From: Candidatus Parcubacteria bacterium
GTDB lineage: Bacteria > Patescibacteriota > Patescibacteriia > Patescibacteriales > UBA12075
Assembly: GCA_023142215.1 (NCBI GenBank)
Contig: JAGLJW010000006.1
Span: 1-32,373 of the forward strand
Direction: 5' to 3'
Length of the DNA stretch: 32,373 nt
The translations under genes were made by a program, and so were the position numbers. Below are positions 16,030 through 23,220 of the stretch, piece after piece; position 1 is the first letter of the stretch; each line of letters starts with the position of its first letter. The notes under the pieces are model-generated. The model saw only the letters and a program-made list of their open reading frames with translations. It made no database searches and was not told the DNA's origin.

Positions 16030-16371
16030 TTATGCCATCCATCCCTGTTTGACACATAACCAAGAAATCTTAATTCGTTTTCTGCAAAAAAATATGAGCA
16101 ATAATATCGTCATTATAGACCACACAATCAACAAACTATTCAAACAAATTACAATACACAATAAAAATTTAGTAAATACAAATACAAGAATTGTTATTGA
16201 CACACCAAATGCACCCACAAGAAAAAGTCCTATAATACAATCTGAGAAATATAATGGAATTTCAGATTCCCACGTGTGATATAAATTTATATCAGTAGAT
16301 ATATAACGCTTCCTATGTAATCCTGCCGTACCATTAAAAAAGATACTAAAAAATCTTCTTAGAAAAATCAT
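16030..16371 (-). CDS. Small two-helix membrane protein
   Basis: 113 residues, not recognised. Two strongly hydrophobic helices (about 44-68, IIGLFLVGAFGVSITILVFVF, and 72-96, CIVICLNSLLIVWSIMTILLLIFF) are flanked by basic residues. The ATG at 16371 is supported by a good GAGGTG ribosome-binding site. It is the first gene of the three-gene operon ending with the vWA protein; the gap to the J-domain gene is 27 bases. Confidence 0.75.
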   Translation of the reverse strand: MIFLRRFFSIFFNGTAGLHRKRYISTDINLYHTWESEIPLYFSDCIIGLFLVGAFGVSITILVFVFTKFLLCIVICLNSLLIVWSIMTILLLIFFCRKRIKISWLCVKQGWMA

Positions 16372-16508
16372 TTTTTCACCTCTTTTTTATTTTTTTAGTT
16401 TATTTTATTCAATTTTAATGAACAATCTTTATTACTCTAACAATTAGAACAAAATAATAAATATAATTTACTTTTCTATTCATTGATTTATTCTAACTTT
16501 GATTTTTA

Positions 16509-16537
16509 ATAATAGTTCATTATTTAATTTTAGTCAA
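16509..16537 (-). promoter_or_regulatory. Promoter of the membrane/J-domain/vWA operon
   Basis: Minus-strand TTGACT (16537-16532), 17 bases, TATTAT (16514-16509). It leaves a leader of about 130 bases before the ATG at 16371. The 247-base gap between this operon and abiEii holds nothing else I can name. Confidence 0.6.
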
Positions 16538-16618
16538 ATTCTGTAAGCAAATTTTGCATAAGTAATTATTGCTCACTAACTCAATACGTCAACAAAAAAA
16601 ATAACTAATCTTGCTACT

Positions 16619-17314
16619 TCAATCAACAGAAGATAAATTAAAATCTATATAGCTCAATAATTCTTTTTTAAGATTTTGTTTTATCCAATTTTTTTGATTT
16701 TCTAATACTAATTCACCAAGACCTTGCAAAACATTTCTTTGATTTAAATTTTTTTCAACATATTCTCGGAGATATTTTAAATATGCTTCTTTTGATTTAC
16801 CAGATATCTTTTCAACTATATCTTTATTAAATTCATATCCATTTTTCCAAAAAAAATATAAATCAAAAAAATCTCTGCTCACTGCTGTTCTCCTGGTAGT
16901 TGTTGCCAAAAGTTTATGGGAAAAAGAATCTTCTATTGTCATGCATTTTACATCTATACCATAAAAATTTTTAAGCTCATATTTATTTTTATAAGTCTCT
17001 CTTTTAAAAATTTCTATTTTTAAATTTCGTTCACCGTTTTTATAATTCAATAAAGCAAATAATGTATAATTTTTGTTATAAACGTCATCAATTCTCCCGT
17101 GTAGCATTAAGATTTTTTCGATTCTTTTTAAAATTTGATTTTCATTTTCAAGATTTAATAAATCAAAATCTAAATCAACCGAAAACCTGTTTAAATTATA
17201 AAAAAAATATAACATTGTTCCACCTTTAAATCCTAAATCAAAACCTAAATCCGAATTATAAATATCTCGCAAGACTTCAAACATTATTTTTCTATGTATT
17301 TTTTGATTAAGCAT
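16619..17314 (-). CDS. abiEii: AbiEii-family nucleotidyltransferase toxin
   Basis: 231 residues, typical of short AbiEii/AbiGii-type toxins. The nucleotidyltransferase signature is present: GFKGGTMLYFFYNLNRFSVDLDFDLL, with the GG-x-S/T loop and the two Asp of DLDFD (about residues 55-57). Further conserved pieces are LKIEIFKRE and the RDFFDLYFFWK motif near residue 150. AbiE toxins transfer nucleotides to tRNA 3' ends in characterised relatives, halting growth after phage infection. It lies 26 bases downstream of the antitoxin gene in the usual antitoxin-first order, with part of a dispersed repeat in the gap. Confidence 0.9.
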   Translation of the reverse strand: MLNQKIHRKIMFEVLRDIYNSDLGFDLGFKGGTMLYFFYNLNRFSVDLDFDLLNLENENQILKRIEKILMLHGRIDDVYNKNYTLFALLNYKNGERNLKIEIFKRETYKNKYELKNFYGIDVKCMTIEDSFSHKLLATTTRRTAVSRDFFDLYFFWKNGYEFNKDIVEKISGKSKEAYLKYLREYVEKNLNQRNVLQGLGELVLENQKNWIKQNLKKELLSYIDFNLSSVD

Positions 17315-17325
17315 AGTTTTTTTAC

Positions 17326-17359
17326 GGGTCTGTTACCAAACTACAGTTTTGGCAGACCC
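17326..17359. repeat. Short relative of the 160-bp palindrome
   Basis: GGGTCTGT-TA-CCAAACTACAG at 17326-17346 matches the end of the element at 12480 except for two bases, and the next bases (TTTTG) also match. It then closes into a hairpin, GGGTCTG (17326-17332) with CAGACCC (17353-17359). It may be a solo end or an internally deleted copy. The last five codons and stop of abiEi lie inside it. Confidence 0.7.
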
Positions 17360-17919
17360 TTTACAAATTGTATTATTCCATCAATTTCTTTTTGTGTTCT
17401 TTTATTATAAATTTTAGAAATGTTTTTTAACTTTTTTATTTCTATTCCTCGTAAATTATCAAAATAATAGCCTGGTGTTAAATAAACCCGATCAGCAACC
17501 GCTCTTTCCATTGAAGCAATATTAAAAATACCTTTATTCTCAACACCTAAAGGATTAAACAATATTTCATCCTTTAATTTAAAATAATTAAATCTAATCT
17601 TATCAACTTCATATTGTATGGTATTATTAGATACGGAATAAACACTATTAGAATAATCTTGAAAAATAACAGATTTTTTCTGTAAAACAGTTTCTAAACT
17701 TATATATGAGGGTACTTTTATTTTAGACGCCAATTCAAATGTATTATATAAACTTTTTATAGAATATATTCCACGCTTTACTCTTATTAATTCCCCACGC
17801 TTAAAAAGACGATTTATTATAGTTTTCAGGTAATTTTTATCCTTGATTTTCCAAATTAATCGTAAATCATTCACGCTAAAAACTGTTTTATTTGTTCTTA
17901 TTAATTGTTTTAAATACAT
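17341..17919 (-). CDS. abiEi: AbiEi-family antitoxin/autorepressor
   Basis: 192 residues. The N-terminal winged helix (about 1-55: FSVNDLRLIWKIKDKNYLKTIINRLFKRGELIRVKRGIYSI) is the AbiEi DNA-binding domain, followed by the antitoxin part with SYISLETVLQK and NIASMERAVADRVYLTPGYYFDNL, a motif typical of this family. AbiEi neutralises AbiEii and represses the operon through inverted repeats. Here the promoter is well defined. The final residues, GLPKL and the TAG stop, are encoded by a dispersed repeat, so the natural C-terminus may have been replaced by insertion of that repeat. Confidence 0.88.
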   Translation of the reverse strand: MYLKQLIRTNKTVFSVNDLRLIWKIKDKNYLKTIINRLFKRGELIRVKRGIYSIKSLYNTFELASKIKVPSYISLETVLQKKSVIFQDYSNSVYSVSNNTIQYEVDKIRFNYFKLKDEILFNPLGVENKGIFNIASMERAVADRVYLTPGYYFDNLRGIEIKKLKNISKIYNKRTQKEIDGIIQFVKGLPKL

Positions 17920-17961
17920 ATTTCACTCAAAAGTTATCATTTTTGATTACCTTCTAATGAC

Positions 17962-17990
17962 AGTATAGCAATTATTTTTTATTTTGTCAA
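17962..17990 (-). promoter_or_regulatory. Promoter of abiEi-abiEii
   Basis: Minus-strand TTGACA (17990-17985), 17 bases, TATACT (17967-17962). A 17-base direct repeat, AGCAATTATTTTTTATT, at 17967-17983 and 18001-18017 overlaps the spacer and -10 and recurs just upstream of the -35. It could be the AbiEi operator or a small duplication reaching into the end of the neighbouring gene. Confidence 0.8.
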
Positions 17991-18005
17991 ATTATCTAAA
18001 AGCAA

Positions 18006-19559
18006 TTATTTTTTATTACTTTCTAATAATATTTTACTGTTTAGCTTAAAAATACCCAAAATCGCAATAATTAACCAAAACATAATTGCTAAATCATTTT
18101 TAAAATATGGAACATCAACAAGTCCGTGAATTATTATTACAGTCATTGAGCCAGCTAAGCCAAGTAAAAATAATCTGTTGCTATTATTTTGTAAATTTTG
18201 AATTTTGAATTTTGAATTTTGAATATTTTTATAAATAATATAATAAAATTTTCCGATTATCCAAATAAATAAAATTACTCCAACTAATCCTAGTTCTGTC
18301 CAAAAGTTTAAAAAAATATTATGCGGATACATATACACCTCAACTGGTTGCCAATGTTCTGCTCTGTACTTATCATTATAAATAACAATTTTTCTTCTAA
18401 AATCTGGATCATTATCTTTGTTAAAAAATATTCCCTCTTGATGATATGGTAAAACATTCTTTTGATAGCCAGAAAGCCCTGTTCCAAAAATAAACCTCAC
18501 TGGACTATCAGTCATCATCCGCCAAGTCTCTCGCCATTGTTGTTTTCTTATTTCACCTGACAAATCATTTAAAAAAACTTTTTGAACTACCTTTTGCCTA
18601 ATGGTCTGCGGTGCAGAAATTCCAACTCCAAGCATTATAGCTAATAATAATACAATACATCTTACTTCTTTGTTTATAAATAATCCAAACAAAAATAAAG
18701 CAATAATCACAGCAACCAAAGCACCCTCAGAACGTGCAAAATATATTGCAAAAAAAGAAAGAATAATTGTAACACCTGTCATTGCGAGGAGTGAATACGA
18801 CGTGGCAATCTTGTTTTTCAACGCAACTAAACTTAAATTACAGCATTTTATTTGTAGTAAAAAAATATATCCAACCATTAACACAACAACAGGCGCAAGA
18901 TAAAGTCCAACCGCATTTGGATAACTAAAAAAACTCGTCACTCTCCTAGTCGCATTATTTGCCCAGAATTCATTTGCAATAAAATTACCAGTAAACTTTT
19001 GATAAATCGCAAACAAAGAAACAACAAAAGCAGACAAGATTAATGGATACATTATAAATTTAAAATTATCATCATTCGCATTTTTATCAATTCGCGGAAT
19101 TCGCATATAATTCGCGGAATTCGCATTATTATTAAAAACATTCAAAACTAAAATATAAAAAAGAAGTGGCTCAAAAAAATACGCTTTCCAAACTCCAAGT
19201 GCCTCATTACTAAAACCAGCAAACGCAACTGAAATATATGAAATTACTAAAAGCAAAGCAATCTCTACACTAAAAGGATAATTAATTAGCTTGTGGCTTG
19301 TAACTTGTAGCTTTTTAGCTTTTATCTTATATTTTATATTTTGAAAAATTGACTTATAATTCCGTGAAAACCAAACTGCAAATGAAATTAATATCATTAT
19401 TTCTAATAAAGTAAAAGGAATTCCAAATATTTTAAATCTAATTAAATAACTAGGTAAAGCAAAAATAATCAAAGAAACAGCTAATTTTAGATTATATTTT
19501 GCTAAAATTAAATAAAAAATTGAATATATGATTATACAAACTCCAAAAATACTTATCAT
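18006..19559 (-). CDS. O-antigen ligase/polymerase-like membrane protein with absorbed repeats
   Basis: 517 residues with about 11-12 hydrophobic helices in the Wzy_C/WaaL style. The large loop near residues 340-410 contains the conserved FGTGLSGYQ and YPHNIFLNFWTELGLVG, typical of O-antigen ligase-like proteins that polymerise or transfer surface polysaccharide on the outer face of the membrane. ARSEGALVAVIIALFLFG precedes it. Several segments are encoded by low-complexity repeats: KLQVTSHKL (about 84), NNNANSANYMRIPRI (about 143), LKNKIATSYSLLAMTG (about 250) and NIQNSKFKIQNLQN (about 450). All lie in predicted loops or termini, so the fold is probably tolerated. No ribosome-binding site is obvious before the ATG. 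Exact activity is uncertain. Confidence 0.85.
   Translation of the reverse strand: MISIFGVCIIIYSIFYLILAKYNLKLAVSLIIFALPSYLIRFKIFGIPFTLLEIMILISFAVWFSRNYKSIFQNIKYKIKAKKLQVTSHKLINYPFSVEIALLLVISYISVAFAGFSNEALGVWKAYFFEPLLFYILVLNVFNNNANSANYMRIPRIDKNANDDNFKFIMYPLILSAFVVSLFAIYQKFTGNFIANEFWANNATRRVTSFFSYPNAVGLYLAPVVVLMVGYIFLLQIKCCNLSLVALKNKIATSYSLLAMTGVTIILSFFAIYFARSEGALVAVIIALFLFGLFINKEVRCIVLLLAIMLGVGISAPQTIRQKVVQKVFLNDLSGEIRKQQWRETWRMMTDSPVRFIFGTGLSGYQKNVLPYHQEGIFFNKDNDPDFRRKIVIYNDKYRAEHWQPVEVYMYPHNIFLNFWTELGLVGVILFIWIIGKFYYIIYKNIQNSKFKIQNLQNNSNRLFLLGLAGSMTVIIIHGLVDVPYFKNDLAIMFWLIIAILGIFKLNSKILLESNKK
18188..18224. repeat. Tandem 8-mer array inside the ligase gene
   Basis: Four near-perfect copies of the 8-mer TTTTGAAT in tandem. 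Translated on the minus strand they give the alternating NSKFKIQN-type peptide, a low-complexity repeat I have seen scattered in many bacterial genomes. Confidence 0.8.
18778..18813. repeat. GTCATTGCGAGGAG-type dispersed repeat inside the ligase gene
   Basis: The plus strand reads GTCATTGCGAGGAGTGAATA and ends CGTGGCAATC. This matches the widespread palindromic repeat of the ATTGCGAGGAGCGAAG...GCAATC type, here partly degenerated. It is read in frame as IATSYSLLAMTG. Confidence 0.7.
19089..19126. repeat. Tandem 18-mer inside the ligase gene
   Basis: The unit AATTCGCGGAATTCGCAT appears twice in direct tandem at 19089-19106 and 19109-19126, separated by two bases. It is read in frame as part of NSANYMRIPRI. 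GC content is far above the surrounding sequence, marking it as foreign to the gene. Confidence 0.8.
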
Positions 19560-19581
19560 AAAATAAAATAAAAAATTAGAC

Positions 19582-19610
19582 TTGACTTTATTATATAATT
19601 AACTTAATAT
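19582..19610 (+). promoter_or_regulatory. Promoter of the tRNA pair
   Basis: TTGACT (19582-19587), 17 bases, TAATAT (19605-19610), 15 bases before the first tRNA. Confidence 0.6.
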
Positions 19611-19625
19611 AATATCAATCAAAGT

Positions 19626-19702
19626 CGGGATGTAGCTCAATCAGGTAGAGTGCTTCCTCACGAGGGAAGATGCAGGAGGTCCGAATCCTCCCATCCCGAC
19701 CA
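19626..19702 (+). tRNA. tRNA-Arg(ACG) by position, with C33
   Basis: Acceptor CGGGATG/CATCCCG, T8-A9, D-stem GCTC/GAGT, anticodon stem CTTCC/GGAAG, T-arm GGAGG-TCCGAAT-CCTCC, discriminator A and encoded CCA. The seven-base anticodon loop is TCACGAG, so bases 34-36 are ACG (Arg, read as ICG), but position 33 is C rather than the near-universal U. T-loop position 55 is also C instead of U. The fold is sound; the identity call is provisional. Confidence 0.75.
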
Positions 19703-19731
19703 AAGCTCTTTATATTAAATATTTTTTGTAC

Positions 19732-19806
19732 CCTTGTAGCTCAGATGGCTAGAGCACTTCCTTGGCAAGGAAGAGGTCATAGGTTCAAATCCTATCGGGG
19801 GTACCA
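19732..19806 (+). tRNA. tRNA-Ala(GGC) by anticodon, lacking G3:U70
   Basis: The acceptor begins ACCCTTG right after the TTTTTTGT upstream of the gene and pairs with CGGGGGT; discriminator A and CCA are encoded. D-stem GCTC/GAGC, anticodon stem CTTCC/GGAAG, loop TTGGCAA giving anticodon GGC (Ala), T-loop TTCAAAT. The acceptor has A1:U72 and C3:G70, not the G3:U70 pair that alanyl-tRNA synthetase normally requires. Coordinates may be off by one or two bases. Confidence 0.8.
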
Positions 19807-19830
19807 AAATATTTTTTTAGTTTTTATTGT

Positions 19831-19864
19831 GAGGCTTTTCCATATTGGAAAAGCCTCTTTTTTA
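19831..19864 (+). terminator. Terminator of the tRNA pair
   Basis: Perfect 11-bp stem GAGGCTTTTCC/GGAAAAGCCTC (19831-19841, 19847-19857) with a 5-base loop and a following T7 run. It also separates the tRNAs from the convergent EamA gene. Confidence 0.92.
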
Positions 19865-19868
19865 AACC

Positions 19869-20834
19869 TTAAGAAATTAACATATACAAGCCAGTTGTTA
19901 TTAAAGTTACACCGATAACTTTTTGAAGTAAAATTCCACCACCTAATTCTTCATTAATAATTTTTGGAAAACGAAAAGATAAAAATACTACCATCATTAT
20001 TAAAAATAAATATTGCATTCCCTGAAGAGAATTTATTAAAGCCACATTGCCAAGTGAAATAGCCCAATTAAGCATGATAAAAGCAATAGCCGCAAAAATT
20101 CTAACTGCTAAGAAAAAACCAAAACTTTTAGGCTTAACTGTTTGTTTCCGTTGCTCTTTGATTAAAGCTCGCCAATTGGGAACCATAAAAATTAAAATTA
20201 CTCCAATAAAACTACCAAGTCTTGACCACACAAATCCACCAATGAAAGGTTGTGTCATATAAATATGTTTTATCAGAACATAATAAACAGCAAAGAAAAA
20301 GGCAGACATAACTGAATTAAATAATAATCTTCTAGTCGGTCTATATCTAACATGAACACCACCTAATGCCTCGCCAAAAATTTCTCTTAATCTCTCTTTT
20401 ACTTCATTCCAAATATACATTTTAGTCTGTTTAACAGAAATCAAAATTCCGCCATGAATTAAAATCAAAAAAGCAAGCAACTGACGTTCACTTAAAGATT
20501 GACCTAAAAATAAATACGCAAGTATAAAAGAAAATATCGGCGTAAGAGCACCAACAATCGGCACAACTCTAGTTGCTTCAGATTGATGCAAAGCCTTATA
20601 CCAAAATACAAGCGTAACTAAAAATAAAAGACCAGCCAAAAGATCAATTCCTAATTCACGTAAATTCGGAACCCAAGGATCAAGCGGTAGAATTAAAAAA
20701 TTAAAAATACTCCAAATACCAACAAAAAAAGCATAGACTATTGAAGAATGAATTTTTTTAGAAAGCAAAAATTTATCAGCTACATACACGCCAGCATTTA
20801 TGAAATATGAAATTGTTGCAACTATTAACCACAC
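19869..20834 (-). CDS. EamA/DMT-family transporter
   Basis: 321 residues with about ten hydrophobic helices arranged as two EamA halves. The first half ends with VVPIVGALTPIFSFILAYLFLGQSLSERQLLAFLILIHGGILI, a classic EamA motif; the second with NVALINSLQGMQYLFLIMMVVFLSFRFPKII and GVTLITTGLYML. A longer hydrophilic stretch (about 140-175) separates the halves. The family exports metabolites such as amino acids or nucleotide sugars; the substrate is not predictable. It lies 55 bases downstream of the GH1 gene, possibly on the same transcript. Confidence 0.88.
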   Translation of the reverse strand: MWLIVATISYFINAGVYVADKFLLSKKIHSSIVYAFFVGIWSIFNFLILPLDPWVPNLRELGIDLLAGLLFLVTLVFWYKALHQSEATRVVPIVGALTPIFSFILAYLFLGQSLSERQLLAFLILIHGGILISVKQTKMYIWNEVKERLREIFGEALGGVHVRYRPTRRLLFNSVMSAFFFAVYYVLIKHIYMTQPFIGGFVWSRLGSFIGVILIFMVPNWRALIKEQRKQTVKPKSFGFFLAVRIFAAIAFIMLNWAISLGNVALINSLQGMQYLFLIMMVVFLSFRFPKIINEELGGGILLQKVIGVTLITTGLYMLIS

Positions 20835-20835
20835 T

Positions 20836-20867
20836 TACACGTAACACATAACTCATAACACATAACA
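20836..20867. repeat. Low-complexity CATAACACATAAC repeat
   Basis: The short unit (A)CACATAAC / ACTCATAAC is repeated three times in the 55-base gap between the transporter and GH1 genes. It resembles other dispersed low-complexity repeats in this window. Confidence 0.5.
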
Positions 20868-20889
20868 AAATCTATTATAAATTATTAAC

Positions 20890-22218
20890 TTATATTTTTA
20901 AAATATTTGATTCACAAATTTCTTTATAAACTAAAGCGCTTTCTTTGATTTCCCTGTTTCCTGTTTCAGAATTTATTTTCACAAGTCCAAACTTTGGTGA
21001 CCAGCCTGCTAACCATTCAAAATTATCCAAAAGAGACCAATAAAAATATCCCTTAACATCAACCCCTTCCTGAATAGCCTTATGTATATAAAATAAATGA
21101 TTACGAATAAAATCTGCTCGTTTTTTATCATTTGCATCAGGAATTCCATTTTCTAATATTATTACTGGCTTATTAAACTTAGCTAAATACTTAAGAACAT
21201 AATAAATTCCTTTTGGATAAATTTCCCAGCCCATATCATTTACAACTTTATTTTCATTTTTCTTGAAAGGTGGATACCAAATAATTCTATCGTGAAAATA
21301 ATAATCTAGCCCAATATAATCCCAATGATTTTTAATCTTTTTTAAAAATCTATGGTTCCATGAATAATGAATTATTTTAGCTAATCCAATTTCAATTAAA
21401 TTCCATTTGTTAGATGGTTCTGTATAATTTATTAAACCAGTAATGCTTACTCGTGCATCCTCAAAATGTCTATGAATAATACCATAAGCTCCAGTGTGTG
21501 CTTTAACTAAATTATTAAAGGTTTTTAAAGCCTTAACTGGATTTTTTTTATTTGGTGGAAACTTGCCACATAAATATCCGTTCACAACATGAACCATTGG
21601 TTCATTTAAAGTTACCCAATAATCAACATAAAGACCTAATTCTTCTGCAACTATTTCTACAAAACTTAAATAATCTTTTACAGTTTTTTTATTTGACCAG
21701 CCACCCTGCTCTGTTATCCAGATCGGATTTGTCCAATGCCAAATTGTCAACACAACTACAAACCCTCGTTCTTTGGCACTTTTTAACATTTTCCTATAAT
21801 GCTTAATTGCCTCAACATCCCACATATCTTTCTTCGGTTCAATTCGCGCCCACTCAATACCAATCCTAATTGAATTTGTACCAATTTCAACTGCAGAATC
21901 AAAATCTTCTTCATATCTATGATAAGAATCACAAGCTTGACCAGCCACAAAATCTTTTAACTCATCACCTCTTTTCTCAATCTGCTTTTTTCTTTTGTCA
22001 GATTTTTCCCACTGACTCCAATCATTCTTAATTCCACCTTCAACTTGATAAGCGCTAGTAGATGTTCCCCACAAAAAATTATCAGGAAATTGATATTCTT
22101 TGTACTTTTTTTGAGCTTCAACTTGCTCCACAATTTTTTCCGAAAAACTTTCTTCAACTTGATTATTTTCACTTCTTAAATCAATCGGCTTATTTACTTT
22201 TATATTTTTCAATGACAT
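20890..22218 (-). CDS. Glycoside hydrolase family 1 (beta-glycosidase)
   Basis: 442 residues, normal for GH1. After an N-terminal extension of about 40 residues the TIM barrel starts FPDNFLWGTSTSAYQVEGG. Other signatures are the acid/base Glu in WVTLNEPMVHVVNGY, the nucleophile Glu in PVIILENGIPD, and the C-terminal YFYWSLLDNFEWLAGWSPKFGLV. GH1 enzymes hydrolyse terminal beta-linked glucose, galactose or phospho-sugars, and some act as transglycosidases; substrate is not predictable from the motifs I can see. There is no signal peptide, so it acts in the cytoplasm. The EamA transporter downstream may be functionally linked. Confidence 0.95.
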   Translation of the reverse strand: MSLKNIKVNKPIDLRSENNQVEESFSEKIVEQVEAQKKYKEYQFPDNFLWGTSTSAYQVEGGIKNDWSQWEKSDKRKKQIEKRGDELKDFVAGQACDSYHRYEEDFDSAVEIGTNSIRIGIEWARIEPKKDMWDVEAIKHYRKMLKSAKERGFVVVLTIWHWTNPIWITEQGGWSNKKTVKDYLSFVEIVAEELGLYVDYWVTLNEPMVHVVNGYLCGKFPPNKKNPVKALKTFNNLVKAHTGAYGIIHRHFEDARVSITGLINYTEPSNKWNLIEIGLAKIIHYSWNHRFLKKIKNHWDYIGLDYYFHDRIIWYPPFKKNENKVVNDMGWEIYPKGIYYVLKYLAKFNKPVIILENGIPDANDKKRADFIRNHLFYIHKAIQEGVDVKGYFYWSLLDNFEWLAGWSPKFGLVKINSETGNREIKESALVYKEICESNILKI

Positions 22219-22261
22219 ATTTTATAATTAATCCTTTTTATTATTATAGCAAATTTCGTCA

Positions 22262-22299
22262 AAAAAATATAACTTCCATAATATTATATTATGGAAGTT
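22262..22299 (-). terminator. Terminator of the NadD-like gene
   Basis: Perfect 13-bp stem AACTTCCATAATA/TATTATGGAAGTT (22271-22299) with a 3-base loop. On the minus strand it is followed by ATATTTTTTTG. It is about 95 bases after the stop at 22395. Confidence 0.8.
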
Positions 22300-22394
22300 A
22301 TTTTGTAATACATTTTTTGTATTATTTAAAAATTTATTCATTTTACAATCCTTTCTTTGAGTACCTAAAAGCGTTCCGTCCTCCCTTTTTTTTA

Positions 22395-22991
22395 TTAGCA
22401 ATATAAATTATTACATTTAATATAATTCAACACCTTTCTACAAACCAGTTCATCAGTATTTTTACCATCTTTAATAAATATTCTAGCTAAAGTTCCTGAA
22501 CCAAACAAATCTGGTATTCTTAACAATTCTGAATTTGGTGGCAAATCATCATCATTAACTAAATAATCCAATCGTTCAATTACAAAAAAATTTAACTCTT
22601 TCCATATTTGATTTCCATTATACCAAACACGTTGAATCTCTGATTGACAATCTCGTCCACCAAGAATGATATCGCCACCAACAATATGCCAAATGTCATA
22701 TTCTTTAAAAAGATTTTTGTATCTCTTTTGTAAAAAATAAGTCGGTGTAAAAACTTTGTTATCTAAATCATAAAAATCAATTGCAATATCAGAAACATCA
22801 GTAAGTGCAATATTAAGCATCTGCTTTTTATGATACTCAGAAACGATATACATTGAAGATTTATCTTGACGAATACCACACGGTACAACAATAAAATAAT
22901 CAAAACGTTCTTTGATATAATTAATGATTTGCAAATGATGCCTACAGGGTGGATTAAAACTACCTCCAAAAATAGCAATTCGTTTATTCAT
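22395..22991 (-). CDS. NadD-like nucleotidyltransferase with altered HxGH motif
   Basis: 198 residues. The N-terminus IAIFGGSFNPP, the YFIVVPCGIRQDKSSM segment, the WHIVGGDIILG block and the C-terminal GSGTLARIFIKDGKN (counterpart of ISSTxIR) match nicotinate-mononucleotide adenylyltransferases, which make deamido-NAD from NaMN and ATP. The nucleotide-binding H-x-G-H is replaced by C-R-H-H (residues about 16-19), losing the first His and the Gly. That may change the reaction or substrate. Its promoter belongs to the same sequence family as those of the receiver genes upstream, so it may be co-regulated with them. It could be a second, specialised NadD or another cytidylyltransferase-fold enzyme. 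Confidence 0.8.
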   Translation of the reverse strand: MNKRIAIFGGSFNPPCRHHLQIINYIKERFDYFIVVPCGIRQDKSSMYIVSEYHKKQMLNIALTDVSDIAIDFYDLDNKVFTPTYFLQKRYKNLFKEYDIWHIVGGDIILGGRDCQSEIQRVWYNGNQIWKELNFFVIERLDYLVNDDDLPPNSELLRIPDLFGSGTLARIFIKDGKNTDELVCRKVLNYIKCNNLYC

Positions 22992-23088
22992 TTCATATCC
23001 TCCAAATTTAAAATTTACTTTAAATAGATGTTATTATTTCAAGGAACATAACATTACAATTTAGTATTAAAATCATAATATTAATTAC

Positions 23089-23117
23089 ACTATATCATAC
23101 TAAATAATTTGTGTCAA
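23089..23117 (-). promoter_or_regulatory. Promoter of the NadD-like gene
   Basis: Minus-strand TTGACA (23117-23112), 17 bases, TATAGT (23094-23089). The flank upstream of the -35 (TTAGTGTATAT) resembles that of the receiver gene promoter at 23913-23941. Confidence 0.75.
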
Positions 23118-23137
23118 ATATACACTAAGTTACTTAT

Positions 23138-23160
23138 GTTATACGATACCATCGTATAAC
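23138..23160. promoter_or_regulatory. Perfect 10-bp inverted repeat upstream of the NadD-like gene
   Basis: GTTATACGAT (23138-23147), three bases, ATCGTATAAC (23151-23160). No T-run follows on either strand, so it is not a terminator. It sits 20 bases upstream of the -35 and could bind an activator or be a recombination site. Confidence 0.6.
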
Positions 23161-23167
23161 TTGAATA

Positions 23168-23209
23168 TTTTAATAATTTATGGCTAATATTAAAATTAAT
23201 CTATTCTTT
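23168..23209 (+). repeat. 42-bp direct repeat, left copy
   Basis: Identical at 41 of 42 positions to 23957-23998 (one C/T difference). The two copies are 789 bases apart and enclose the shrunken duplicate of the receiver locus. Confidence 0.85.
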
Positions 23210-23220
23210 CCAAAAATAAA

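Noticed and set aside
18601..18903. Plus-strand frame of 100 codons inside the O-antigen-ligase-like gene
   Set aside because: It is antisense to a clear membrane protein, and part of it is the translated dispersed repeat.
19670..19918. 82-codon frame over the tRNA pair
   Set aside because: It reads through two tRNA genes and a terminator.
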